NCBI GenBank assembly: GCA_019119395.1
Contig: DWXC01000012.1
Location: 1 to 42,220, forward strand
Origin: Candidatus Borkfalkia stercoripullorum
GTDB taxonomy: Bacteria > Bacillota > Clostridia > Christensenellales > Borkfalkiaceae
Length of the DNA stretch: 42,220 nucleotides
Reading direction: 5' to 3'
Part shown: one piece after another, positions 1 to 9,971 of the stretch
Layout of the letters: the number at the start of each line of letters is the position of its first letter
How positions within the stretch are numbered: position 1 is the first letter of the stretch
Notes under the pieces: model-generated
Database searches by the model: none
What the model saw: only the letters and a program-made list of their open reading frames with translations
Told to the model about the DNA's origin: nothing
Translations under genes and position numbers: made by a program

Positions 1-1
1 T

Positions 2-325
2 TTTCAGCTCGTTTACGATGCCGTGCGAAAGATCCCCGAGGGCAAGGTCGCAAGCTACGGGCAGATCGCGCGGCTGTGCGGCAGTCCGCGTTCTTCCCGT
101 GCGGTGGGGTATGCGCTGCACGTCAATCCGCTCCCCGGCGTCGTGCCGTGCCACAGGGTGGTGAACCGCGAAGGAAGGCTCGCGCCCGCCTTTGCGTTCG
201 GCGGCGCGGGCGTGCAAAAGAGCCTTCTGGAAGCGGAAGGCGTGGAAGTTTTTGAGTGCGGCGGATTCTATTTCGTCGACATGAAAAAGTTTTGTTGGAT
301 ACCTGAAAAGTGTGAAATTGAATAG
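2..325 (+). CDS. MGMT-family methylated-DNA cysteine methyltransferase, 5' end outside window
   Basis: This is the DNA-binding/active-site domain of an O6-alkylguanine-DNA alkyltransferase family protein, which repairs alkylated bases by moving the alkyl group to its own cysteine. The reading frame is open to the first bases of the window, and residues matching the usual family start precede the GTG at 23, so the true start probably lies just upstream. Visible motifs are GKVASYGQIA (the helix-turn-helix entry) and the active-site PCHRVV. The cysteine is present, so this is not an alkyltransferase-like protein, in which that position is Trp or Ala. At roughly 107 visible residues it is the short single-domain form without the N-terminal ribonuclease-like domain. 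The fold is certain; substrate range is not. Confidence 0.85.
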   Translation, partial: FQLVYDAVRKIPEGKVASYGQIARLCGSPRSSRAVGYALHVNPLPGVVPCHRVVNREGRLAPAFAFGGAGVQKSLLEAEGVEVFECGGFYFVDMKKFCWIPEKCEIE

Positions 326-379
326 AAATCAAGTACTATGCGTGGCATAATTTAATAAATATATCAAAAAAGAGGACTT

Positions 380-1492
380 ATGGCGGGAATTTATATCCAT
401 ATACCCTTCTGCAAATCGAAGTGCCGCTACTGCGACTTTACTTCTTATCCCGGCAAAATCGGTTTTGCCGAGGCGTACATGGCGTGCGTCTACAAAGAGA
501 TGAAGTTGAGGGCGGAAGATCTGAAGGGCAAAGTTTTCGATACCGTCTACTTCGGCGGGGGCACGCCGTCGGTGATAGACGAAAAGCTCATCGTCGGGTG
601 CATGAATCAGATCCGCAAGTGTTATCTGCTTGCAGACGGCGCGGAGGTGACCATAGAGATCAACCCCGGCACCGTGACCAAAGAGAAGATAGAAACGTAT
701 AAGCGTACGGGCATCAACCGTTTTTCCGTCGGGTTGCAGGCCGCGTCAGACAAATTGCTCGAAGAGATCGGCAGGGCGCATACAGTCGCGGATTTCGTAG
801 AGGCGTGTAAACTTCTCAAAGGCGAAAACTTCAATGCGGATATCATGATCGGGTTAAAGGGGCAGATTTTTTCGGATGTGGAAAAGGCGGTCAGGCTCGT
901 GAATGATTGCGGCGCGAAACATATATCGATGTATGCGCTCACCCCCGAAGACGGCACACCCATGTATTCCGACTATCTGAACGGCGACCTGCCCGACTCC
1001 GACGAGGTGGCGGAAATGTACGAAAAGGCGTATAAGCTCATCGAGACGCTCGGGTATAAGCGGTATGAAGTTTCCAACTTTGCCGAAGAGGGATATGAAT
1101 CGCGCCACAACCTGAATTATTGGCGCAGGGGCGAATATATCGGGTTCGGCGTGGCGGCAAGCTCTTTCATGGCGGGCAGGCGTTTCACCAACACGCGCGA
1201 TTTAGACGATTATATCAAGTGCATCCTGACAGACCACTATCCCGTGGTGGACAACGAAGAGATAGGTAAAGAGGACGCGAAGTTTGAAAAAGTGATGTTG
1301 GCGCTGCGTACCGCGGAAGGGCTGGACGAGGCGGAGTATAAAAAGCAGTTCGGCAGCGAATTTTACCGTGATTTTGAGGAAGCCATCAAAAAAAATATCC
1401 GCTTTCTTGAAAAAACGGAGAAGGGGCGCATACGCATCAAAGACGAATATCTGTATGTGCAGAATCAGATATTGGTAGATTTTTTACAATAA
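380..1492 (+). CDS. hemW: HemW, radical SAM heme chaperone (HemN-like)
   Basis: This 370-residue radical SAM protein has the cluster motif C11-x3-C15-x2-C18 followed directly by DF, which is typical of HemW. True coproporphyrinogen dehydrogenase HemN carries CxxxCxxCxC. The GGGTPS motif at about 59-64 is the SAM-binding glycine region, and the C-terminal third matches the HemN_C domain. HemW binds heme and is thought to deliver it to client proteins. Many genomes label it 'coproporphyrinogen III oxidase', which is probably wrong for this form. The ATG at 380 follows a GAGG ribosome binding site. The lipoprotein gene begins 21 bp after the stop with no terminator between, so read-through is possible. 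Confidence 0.93.
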   Translation: MAGIYIHIPFCKSKCRYCDFTSYPGKIGFAEAYMACVYKEMKLRAEDLKGKVFDTVYFGGGTPSVIDEKLIVGCMNQIRKCYLLADGAEVTIEINPGTVTKEKIETYKRTGINRFSVGLQAASDKLLEEIGRAHTVADFVEACKLLKGENFNADIMIGLKGQIFSDVEKAVRLVNDCGAKHISMYALTPEDGTPMYSDYLNGDLPDSDEVAEMYEKAYKLIETLGYKRYEVSNFAEEGYESRHNLNYWRRGEYIGFGVAASSFMAGRRFTNTRDLDDYIKCILTDHYPVVDNEEIGKEDAKFEKVMLALRTAEGLDEAEYKKQFGSEFYRDFEEAIKKNIRFLEKTEKGRIRIKDEYLYVQNQILVDFLQ

Positions 1493-1513
1493 ATATTTAT
1501 AAGGGGAGAGAAG

Positions 1514-2389
1514 ATGATGAAAAAACTAGCAACCTCAATAATGGCAATGATATTGGCGGGGGTAAGCATTCTCGGCATCAGCGGGTGCTACACGATAGTT
1601 GATTTTAAAAGCGAATTTATATGGGAAGGGGATTTTGCCTATCACGAGATGTCCGCTGGAAATTATTCGGTGCTTGACTTAACGGAGCAAGGTAAACAAA
1701 AAAGTGTTTTGTATATACCGGCTTATTTCAGAGATGGTATTGTAACGTGTACAAGAGAAGTGCATTTTGGAGAGGTGGATGAGGTAGGTTATTCATTAAA
1801 TGTAGGACACAAAAAGAAAGTGTATTTTCCGTATAGTCATTCAACAGGATCTCACAATGATCGATTTTTTTGTTGGGGTAATGGGGATAAAGAGTATTAT
1901 TCCAATAATGCAGAAGATTATTTGGATGATTTGATGTGGAGAGTTGGCCCTTGGGGAAACAGTAATGAAATGAGGATGTATTACATTACAGGTTCACTAT
2001 TTGATATTTTGTGTTCCAAGTTGGTTGACTATCAGCAAAAACATTTATATACAAAAAGTGGTATTATCAATGCCTACACGGTATCTGTAAAAGAAGGGGA
2101 GTTTGAATCTCAAATAAAAGCAGCCAACACCTCATATATGTTCAATTATGAGGGAGAACCGAATGAAGGATACTTTTTCATCAATGATTTTGAGAGGGGC
2201 GGAGCGATAGAAGATACTCCGTATGAACCGCGCAGGGAAGGATATACTTTTGCGGGATGGTATAAAGAACCGGAATGCGTCAACGCATGGGATTTTTCAA
2301 AAGACACTCTCCCCGCGGCGGAGTACGACGAAGAAGGAGATCTGCTGTTCGTTGAAACAAAATTATATGCTAAATGGAATAAAAATTAA
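1514..2389 (+). CDS. Lipoprotein with C-terminal InlB B-repeat (Listeria-Bacteroides) domain, copy 1
   Basis: A 291-residue predicted lipoprotein. The signal peptide runs from MMKK through a hydrophobic stretch to lipobox LGISGC with the acylated cysteine at 25. The central region (about 26-195) is aromatic-rich, matches no family I recognise and is AT-rich compared with neighbouring genes. The last about 85 residues form a Listeria-Bacteroides (InlB B-type) repeat: REGYTFAGWY, a WDF segment and terminal LYAKWN. This fold is usually found on surface proteins. The signal peptide and C-terminal module are almost identical to the next gene, whereas the middles differ. Two adjacent ATG codons (1514, 1517) follow a GGGGAG site; 1517 gives the same N-terminus as the paralogue and is equally plausible. 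Confidence 0.85.
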   Translation: MMKKLATSIMAMILAGVSILGISGCYTIVDFKSEFIWEGDFAYHEMSAGNYSVLDLTEQGKQKSVLYIPAYFRDGIVTCTREVHFGEVDEVGYSLNVGHKKKVYFPYSHSTGSHNDRFFCWGNGDKEYYSNNAEDYLDDLMWRVGPWGNSNEMRMYYITGSLFDILCSKLVDYQQKHLYTKSGIINAYTVSVKEGEFESQIKAANTSYMFNYEGEPNEGYFFINDFERGGAIEDTPYEPRREGYTFAGWYKEPECVNAWDFSKDTLPAAEYDEEGDLLFVETKLYAKWNKN

Positions 2390-2407
2390 ATAAAAAAGGG
2401 GACTGTT

Positions 2408-3319
2408 ATGAAAAAACTAACGGCATCGATAATGGCAATGATATTGGCAGGGGTAAGCATTCTCGGCATTAGCGGGTGCGATATAAAAACATCACACGAT
2501 TATTTTATAAGCGACGGAGATTTTGTATATATAGATATGAGTAATTTCGGTCCGGCGAACGAACCCAAGGAAGAAGATTGTTATGCGATCGTAGGAACAA
2601 ATCCGCAGGGGCTGAAGGAAGATATATATGTACCGGCGTACTATAAAGATAAAGTAGTAAGATATACATGGATAGAAGAGAATTGGACATTTGCGGAAAA
2701 CCGATTCGGTTTGAATGTAACGGGAGCAAATTCGGTGTATTATCCTTACACTCATAGGGTATTTACAAGGATTGTGGGGGGGTATGTAGCTATTCATGAT
2801 TTAACAAGTAAAATCCCTGAATATTGTTATTTCGTCAATGGAACTGAAGAATATTCGCAGAGCATAAGGCTTAAAAATTATTATATGTATAAATCTTGGT
2901 ACACCTATGATGGTGGCCGTAAAGGGAACTATGTTACAAGAAATTTATATTTGGCTGAAAAAGAGCAAATGGAGGAAGATTCATGTGATTTGACGGAAAT
3001 AAACGGATACAGGTTATGGGTGAAAGGGTATGATCAATTTTTACAAATAGCAAATACGTCGTATATGTTCAATTATGAGGGAGAACCGAATGAAGGGTAT
3101 TTTTTCATCAATGATTTTGAGAGGGGCGGATTGATAGAAGATACCCCATACGAACCGCGCAGGGAAGGATATACTTTTGCGGGATGGTATAAAGAACCGG
3201 AATGCGTCAACGCATGGGATTTTTCAAAAGACACTCTCCCCGTGGCAGAATATGACGAAGAGGGAAATCTGCTGTTCGTTGAAACAAAATTATATGCTAA
3301 GTGGAATATCGCCGTATAG
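2408..3319 (+). CDS. Lipoprotein with C-terminal InlB B-repeat domain, copy 2
   Basis: A 303-residue tandem paralogue of the preceding lipoprotein, starting 18 bp after its stop. It has the same signal peptide with lipobox cysteine at 24 and the same C-terminal InlB B-type repeat, which differs by only a handful of residues. The middle (about 25-215) is rich in Tyr and Asn, AT-rich and only loosely similar to copy 1; both open with a segment of acidic/aromatic residues and contain a 'vyxPY' motif before the divergent part. The two genes probably form one transcript ending at the hairpin at 3352-3383. Function is unknown; surface exposure is inferred from the lipobox and repeat. Confidence 0.85.
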   Translation: MKKLTASIMAMILAGVSILGISGCDIKTSHDYFISDGDFVYIDMSNFGPANEPKEEDCYAIVGTNPQGLKEDIYVPAYYKDKVVRYTWIEENWTFAENRFGLNVTGANSVYYPYTHRVFTRIVGGYVAIHDLTSKIPEYCYFVNGTEEYSQSIRLKNYYMYKSWYTYDGGRKGNYVTRNLYLAEKEQMEEDSCDLTEINGYRLWVKGYDQFLQIANTSYMFNYEGEPNEGYFFINDFERGGLIEDTPYEPRREGYTFAGWYKEPECVNAWDFSKDTLPVAEYDEEGNLLFVETKLYAKWNIAV

Positions 3320-3351
3320 AAAGTACTGTGCGAGATATAAACGGTAAAAAT

Positions 3352-3383
3352 AAGAGGCAAGGGAGTCGTGTCCCTTGCCTCTT
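3352..3383. terminator. Bidirectional intrinsic terminator between convergent lipoprotein genes
   Basis: A perfect 13-bp stem (3352-3364 with 3371-3383) surrounds a six-base loop. The A-rich stretch on the left (3345-3352) becomes the U tract for minus-strand transcripts, while the + side has only a short T run. It sits 33 bp after the + strand stop and 19 bp after the minus-strand stop, so it can end both transcripts. Confidence 0.85.
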
Positions 3384-3401
3384 TGCATATGGCGTTGTAG
3401 G

Positions 3402-4055
3402 TTAAGGCCGCTTTGTGGCGAGAACTTCGCCCGTGTCTGCATCGGTAAGAAAGGCAAGGCAATTGCCCGAGCGGTCTATAAACCCTACATAATAATAGCG
3501 GTTTTCGCCCTGTACCATAAAGCGGACATAAATTTCTCCGTTGAATTTTTCTCCCGAAAAAGTTTGCAGTTCGTCTTTCCCGCTTTCGCTCACTTTGTTC
3601 AAAAGATCGGAAAGCGCAAGCCCGCCCTGCGCGCGTTCGGCTTTGAACGTGTATACGGGCGCGCCTTCGCCCTCGGCCGCGATCGTAAAGTTGAGCGATT
3701 CTTCGTCGGGACAGCCGCTTTCGGAAAATATAAACTGCTGTTTTACGCTGTCGTAATTCATTTCTCCGCCGCGCGTTTTTCCGCCCGCTTCAAAAGTCAG
3801 CGTGTAAGTCAGGGTATTGTCGGGCAGGGACGCCCGGACTTCGAAAACTTCGCCCGTTTCGGCGGGTACGCCGTCGGCGGCGTAGGGGTATTCGCGTTCA
3901 GAGCAGAATGCAGTGAGAGACGCGCCGTCCGCTTCGGCGGTATAGATCGCGCTGCGGTATTCGGAAACGCGGGATGTTAGCCCGTCCTGCGAGCAGCCGT
4001 AAAAGAGCAGAAGGACTGCGGGGGTGCAAAGGAGCAGGCAGAGTAATTTTTTCAT
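3402..4055 (-). CDS. Predicted lipoprotein, unknown function
   Basis: A 217-residue predicted secreted lipoprotein on the minus strand, convergent with the InlB-repeat pair. The N-terminus MKKLLCLLLC leads through a hydrophobic segment to YGC, with a probable acylated cysteine at 21; the -3 residue is Phe, which is unusual for a lipobox but tolerated. The rest looks like a beta-rich extracellular domain. The last about 50 residues (YVRFMVQGENRYYYVGF onward, then a DADTGEV motif) look like a PepSY-type or 'functional annotation of cofactor' small beta domain, but I could not assign a family. The ATG follows a GAGGT site. The Cys at 68 of the mature region and the absence of other motifs give no functional hint. 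Confidence 0.75.
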   Translation of the reverse strand: MKKLLCLLLCTPAVLLLFYGCSQDGLTSRVSEYRSAIYTAEADGASLTAFCSEREYPYAADGVPAETGEVFEVRASLPDNTLTYTLTFEAGGKTRGGEMNYDSVKQQFIFSESGCPDEESLNFTIAAEGEGAPVYTFKAERAQGGLALSDLLNKVSESGKDELQTFSGEKFNGEIYVRFMVQGENRYYYVGFIDRSGNCLAFLTDADTGEVLATKRP

Positions 4056-4194
4056 GCGGTAAACCTCGTTTTTTTTGCGGCGCGGCGGAAATGCTCGGCG
4101 CGCTTTTTTGTTTTATTTTATGCGTGCGTTTGCGGTCATTATGTGTGAAAGCGGAATATTTTGTGTGAGGCGGGAAGTTTTTTTGCTCATGCAG

Positions 4195-4223
4195 TTGATT
4201 TTTTCACCCGCGTGTGGTAAAAT
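4195..4223 (+). promoter_or_regulatory. Sigma-A-type promoter for the membrane protein gene at 4253 (and possibly guaB)
   Basis: TTGATT at 4195-4200 and TAAAAT at 4218-4223 are separated by 17 bp. The -10 lies about 30 bp upstream of the start codon. There is no terminator before guaB, so this promoter may also feed guaB. Confidence 0.7.
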
Positions 4224-4252
4224 AAATCAAATTAAAGGATAAACTGCGCGCC

Positions 4253-6423
<2,171 letters not shown>

Positions 6424-6433
6424 AAAGCAATGC

Positions 6434-6465
6434 AATGTACCGCGTTTTTTGCGGTACATTCTTTT
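6434..6465 (+). terminator. Intrinsic terminator after guaB
   Basis: A 10-bp perfect stem (6434-6443 with 6451-6460), a seven-base loop that is mostly T, then CTTTT. It lies 11 bp after the guaB stop. A second small hairpin (6481-6487 with 6497-6503) without a T tract follows in the guaA leader. Confidence 0.75.
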
Positions 6466-6531
6466 GTAACGAAGAAAAACCGCCGCCCGTGCGGAAGGCG
6501 GCGCTTACTTTCAGCGGAAACGGAGAACGAC

Positions 6532-8064
6532 ATGAAACACGAAAAAGTTTTGGTATTGGATTTCGGCGGGCAGTACAACCAACTCATCGCGCGGCGCGTG
6601 CGCGAACTGGGCGTGTACTGCGACCTTCTGCCGTTTGACATGAGCATAGAAAAAATCAAAGAATACGCGCCTATCGGCATCATCTTTACGGGCGGGCCGA
6701 ACAGCGTATACGAGGCGGGCGCGCCCGACGTGCCTGCGGAAATATTTTCGCTCGGCATTCCCGTGCTCGGCATTTGTTACGGCTGCCAGCTCATCGCGCA
6801 TAAATTGGGCGGCAAGGTGGCGCACGCGGACACGCGCGAGTACGGAAAGAGCGAAATAGAGTACAAAAAGAGCGCTCTGTTTGAGGGCGTGGCCAAAAAC
6901 AATATCTGCTGGATGAGCCACACCGACTACGTGAGCGAAGTGCCCGCAGGGTTTGCGGTTTCGGCAACGACAAAGACCTGCCCCGCCGCCGCGTTCGAGA
7001 ATGCGGAGAGGAAAATTTACGGCATCCAGTTCCATACCGAGGTGCACCACACTCTCGAAGGGGAAAAGATACTCAGGAACTTCCTTTACGGCGTCTGCAA
7101 GGCGAAGGGCGACTGGACGATGGCGAACTTCGTGGACGAACAGGTCGCCGCGCTCAAAGACAAACTTGCGGGCAAAAAGGTGCTGTGCGCGATGAGCGGC
7201 GGCGTGGACAGCGCCGTTGCGGCGACGCTCGTGCACCGCGCGGCGGGCGAGAACCTCACCTGCGTTTTCGTCGACCACGGACTGTTGCGCAAGGGCGAGG
7301 CGGAGGAGGTCGTTTCCGTGTTCCGCGACAAATTGGGGATGAACCTGATCAAAGCGGACGCGCGCGAGCTGTTCCTTTCCAGATTGAAGGGCGTTTCCGA
7401 CCCCGAAAAAAAGCGCAAGATCATCGGCGAAGAGTTCATCAAAGTGTTTGAAAAAGAGGCGAAGAAGATCGGCGCGGTCGACTTTTTGGTGCAGGGGACG
7501 ATCTACCCCGACGTCATCGAGAGCGGCAAGGGCGCTTCCGCCGTCATCAAGAGCCACCACAACGTCGGGGGGCTGCCTTCCGTCGTGGATTTCAAAGAGA
7601 TCGTGGAACCTCTGCGCGATTTGTTCAAAGACGAGGTTCGCAAAGTCGGGACGGAGCTCGGGCTTCCCGATTCCGTCGTGCAGCGCCAGCCTTTCCCCGG
7701 GCCGGGGCTCGCGATACGCATCATGGGCGAAGTGACCGAAGAAAAATTGCAGACCCTGCGCGACGCGGATTACATCATGCGCGAGGAGATCGCAAAAGCG
7801 GGGCTGAACGGGGAGATCTGGCAGTATTTCGCGGTCATCACCTCCACGTATACGGTGGGCGTTATGGGCGACGCGAGGACGTACGAGCCCGTCATCGCCC
7901 TGCGCGCGGTGACGAGCGTGGACGCTATGACGGCGGACTGGGCGCGCATCCCTTACGACGTATTGGAGCGCATTTCTTCCCGCATCATCAACGAAGTGCC
8001 GCACGCAAACCGCATCGTGTACGACATCACGAGCAAGCCGCCCGCAACCATCGAGTGGGAGTAA
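6532..8064 (+). CDS. guaA: GMP synthase (glutamine-hydrolysing), full length
   Basis: GuaA converts XMP to GMP using ATP and ammonia released from glutamine. The 510-residue protein has all three parts in order. The class I glutamine amidotransferase has nucleophile Cys82 in GICYGC and His168/Glu170 in FHTEV. The ATP-pyrophosphatase domain has its P-loop SGGVDS at 222-227. The C-terminal dimerisation domain ends in TIEWE. The ATG at 6532 follows GGAG at 6522-6525. The next gene starts 7 bp after the stop, suggesting co-transcription. A second, truncated GMP synthase lies 1.9 kb downstream; this copy is the complete, canonical enzyme. Confidence 0.97.
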   Translation: MKHEKVLVLDFGGQYNQLIARRVRELGVYCDLLPFDMSIEKIKEYAPIGIIFTGGPNSVYEAGAPDVPAEIFSLGIPVLGICYGCQLIAHKLGGKVAHADTREYGKSEIEYKKSALFEGVAKNNICWMSHTDYVSEVPAGFAVSATTKTCPAAAFENAERKIYGIQFHTEVHHTLEGEKILRNFLYGVCKAKGDWTMANFVDEQVAALKDKLAGKKVLCAMSGGVDSAVAATLVHRAAGENLTCVFVDHGLLRKGEAEEVVSVFRDKLGMNLIKADARELFLSRLKGVSDPEKKRKIIGEEFIKVFEKEAKKIGAVDFLVQGTIYPDVIESGKGASAVIKSHHNVGGLPSVVDFKEIVEPLRDLFKDEVRKVGTELGLPDSVVQRQPFPGPGLAIRIMGEVTEEKLQTLRDADYIMREEIAKAGLNGEIWQYFAVITSTYTVGVMGDARTYEPVIALRAVTSVDAMTADWARIPYDVLERISSRIINEVPHANRIVYDITSKPPATIEWE

Positions 8065-8071
8065 GTTTGCC

Positions 8072-8491
8072 GTGGAATACAAAAAGTTCGGCGGCGTTTA
8101 CGCCGTAAGGATGGACAAGGGCGAAGAGATCCTCGCAAAACTCAAAGAATTTGCCGTAAAGGAAAACGTCGTTTTCGCGCGGGTGAGCGCGATCGGCGCG
8201 GTCGGCTCGTTCACGGCGGGCGTCTTCGACACGAAGGCGAAAGAGTACCGCGCCAACGAGTTCGAGGGGAATTTCGAGATCGTTTCCCTTTCGGGGACGA
8301 TAGACAGGATGAACGGCGCTTTTTACGCGCACCTGCACGTGAGCGCGGGCAACGAAAAGGGCGAGGTGTTCGGCGGGCATCTGAACCGCGCCGTCGTCAG
8401 CGCGACCTGCGAGATGACCGTGGCGCTCATAGACGGCGGGATCGATCGGCGGTTCGACGAAGAAGTCGGGCTGAATCTTTGGAAATTTTAA
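8072..8491 (+). CDS. PPC/DUF296-domain protein
   Basis: A 139-residue protein made only of the PPC domain (plants and prokaryotes conserved, DUF296). In plants this domain is fused to AT-hook DNA-binding motifs; bacterial single-domain versions form trimers and are of unknown or regulatory function. Motifs seen are GAVGSFTAG at about 44-52, HLHV with His87 and His89, and GGHL with His103, the three histidines conserved in the family and likely metal ligands. It starts at GTG 8072, 7 bp after the guaA stop, with the GGGAG at the end of guaA serving as ribosome binding site. Translational proximity to guaA suggests a shared transcript. Its target is unknown. Confidence 0.85.
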   Translation: MEYKKFGGVYAVRMDKGEEILAKLKEFAVKENVVFARVSAIGAVGSFTAGVFDTKAKEYRANEFEGNFEIVSLSGTIDRMNGAFYAHLHVSAGNEKGEVFGGHLNRAVVSATCEMTVALIDGGIDRRFDEEVGLNLWKF

Positions 8492-8492
8492 C

Positions 8493-8520
8493 CGCCGCGG
8501 GCCGCCTTCGGCGCGGCGGA
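8493..8520. repeat. GC-rich inverted repeat after the PPC gene
   Basis: A perfect 8-bp stem (8493-8500 with 8513-8520) with a further GCCG/CGGC pairing in its loop. No T tract follows, so it is not a convincing intrinsic terminator; it may act as an mRNA stabiliser or weak attenuator. Confidence 0.45.
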
Positions 8521-8581
8521 GCGCGCCGTACGGTTTGGCGGAAGCGTGCGGATTGGCGGATTTCGGACGGAGGTGGAGAAA

Positions 8582-8995
8582 GTGATCGGAAAAGAGGTAA
8601 AAGTGGGCGTCTGCTTATACGTTGAGGATATGGCGGGCATGGTGCGCTTTTACAGGGATACGCTGGGCTTTCGGACGCAGTGGACGGAAGGGGATTTTGC
8701 GGAATTTGAGACGGCGAGCGGTGAATTGTCCTTTTTTATGTACAGCAGAAAGGCGTTCGCCGAAGCGATCGGAGAACGGTATCTCCCGCCCGAAGGGATC
8801 AACCAAACGTTTGAAATAGCGATGTGGCTTCCGCGGTTTGCCGACGTGGACGAAGAGTATCGGCGGCTGTCCGCAAAGGAGGGCGTGCGATTTCCTACGG
8901 GAGCGCCCGTGACCTATCCTTTCGGCATCCGCAATTTTTATGTCGCCGATCCCGAAGGCAATCTGCTTGAGATCGGAAGCATGCACAAAGAGTAA
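8582..8995 (+). CDS. VOC-superfamily (glyoxalase/bleomycin resistance-like) protein
   Basis: A 137-residue vicinal oxygen chelate protein with two paired beta-alpha-beta-beta-beta modules. Signature segments are an early VEDMxxMVRFYRDTLGF-type region and a final ADPEGNLLEIG, which supplies the usual C-terminal Glu ligand. The family covers glyoxalase I, dioxygenases and drug-binding resistance proteins; the actual substrate cannot be read from sequence. I choose GTG 8582 because GGAGG sits 8 bp upstream at 8569-8573. A GTG at 8546 in the same frame lacks such a site. Its place between guaA and the amidohydrolase gives no clear metabolic link. Confidence 0.85.
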   Translation: MIGKEVKVGVCLYVEDMAGMVRFYRDTLGFRTQWTEGDFAEFETASGELSFFMYSRKAFAEAIGERYLPPEGINQTFEIAMWLPRFADVDEEYRRLSAKEGVRFPTGAPVTYPFGIRNFYVADPEGNLLEIGSMHKE

Positions 8996-9044
8996 ATCCG
9001 AAATACGGAGCGGGCGGCGGATACGGGCCGCCGCGATACCGACC

Positions 9045-9914
9045 ATGAAGATCGCGCTTTTGCAGATACTGCCCGCGGGCAGTGCGGATGAAAACCGAAA
9101 AAAGGGTGAAGAGTATTGCCGCCGCGCAAAGGCGGCGGGCGCGGACGTTGCGCTGTTCCCCGAAATGTGGAGCTGCGGCTACCGCATACCGGAGTGCGCA
9201 GAGGAGCTGAAAAGGCTTGCCCTGCCTGCGGACGGCGCGTTCGTGCGCTCATTCGCCGAACTGGCGCGGGAATTGGGCATGGCGATCGGCGTCACATTTT
9301 TGGAAAAATTTGAGCCGTCGCCAAAAAATTCGCTTTGTCTGTTCGACAGGTTCGGCCACGAGGCGCTGCATTATTCCAAAGTGCATACCTGCGATTTCGG
9401 GGAGGAAAAATACCTTACGGCGGGCGAAGATTTTTTCGTGTGCGATCTGGATACGAGGGAAGGCGCGGTAAAAGTCGGGGCGATGATCTGTTACGACAGG
9501 GAATTTCCCGAAAGCGCGCGCATCCTGATGCTGAAAGGGGCGGAGGTCGTCCTCGTTCCCAACGCCTGCCCGATGGAGATCAACAGGCTTTCGCAGCTGC
9601 GCGGGCGTGCGTATGAAAACATGATTGCCGTCGCCACGGCGAACTACCCCGCGGGGCAGCCCGACTGCAACGGGCATTCCTCGGCGTTCGACGGCGCGGC
9701 GTATCTTCCGGGCGACGAGCGTTCGCGCGATACCTGCATATTGGAGGCGGGCGAAGAAGAGGGGCTGTACATTGCGGACGTCGATTTGCGGACGCTGCGC
9801 GCGTACAGGCAAAGCGAAGTGCACGGCAACGCCTACCGCCGCCCCGAAAAGTACGGGCTGCTCGTTTCGGAGAAAATAGAAGCGCCCTTCATGCGGGCGG
9901 ACAGAAGAAAATAA
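9045..9914 (+). CDS. Carbon-nitrogen hydrolase (nitrilase superfamily amidohydrolase)
   Basis: A 289-residue cytoplasmic amidohydrolase of the nitrilase superfamily, which hydrolyses non-peptide C-N bonds and releases ammonia or an amine. The catalytic triad is complete: Glu40 in FPEMW, Lys112 in YSKVH and Cys149 in ICYDREFPE. Context around the cysteine resembles the N-carbamoylputrescine amidase/omega-amidase branches rather than the glutaminase domain of NAD synthetase. The ATG at 9045 begins MKIALLQI, the usual first strand; longer readings overlap the VOC gene. It lies 57 bp upstream of the glutaminase-less GMP synthase, so an ammonia-supply role is conceivable but unproven. Confidence 0.88.
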   Translation: MKIALLQILPAGSADENRKKGEEYCRRAKAAGADVALFPEMWSCGYRIPECAEELKRLALPADGAFVRSFAELARELGMAIGVTFLEKFEPSPKNSLCLFDRFGHEALHYSKVHTCDFGEEKYLTAGEDFFVCDLDTREGAVKVGAMICYDREFPESARILMLKGAEVVLVPNACPMEINRLSQLRGRAYENMIAVATANYPAGQPDCNGHSSAFDGAAYLPGDERSRDTCILEAGEEEGLYIADVDLRTLRAYRQSEVHGNAYRRPEKYGLLVSEKIEAPFMRADRRK

Positions 9915-9971
9915 ATTCCGGCGGCAAAACCGCGGATTTACTTTAATAATAAATATCACGGAGGAAGGTCT

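Noticed and set aside
3375-3980. A 201-codon + strand open frame opposite the minus-strand lipoprotein
   Set aside because: The minus strand has a signal peptide, lipobox and ribosome binding site. The + frame has none of these and starts inside the terminator.
6466-6531. Possible purine riboswitch upstream of guaA
   Set aside because: Only a small 7-bp hairpin is present. I found none of the conserved purine or guanidine aptamer sequences, and the leader is too short.
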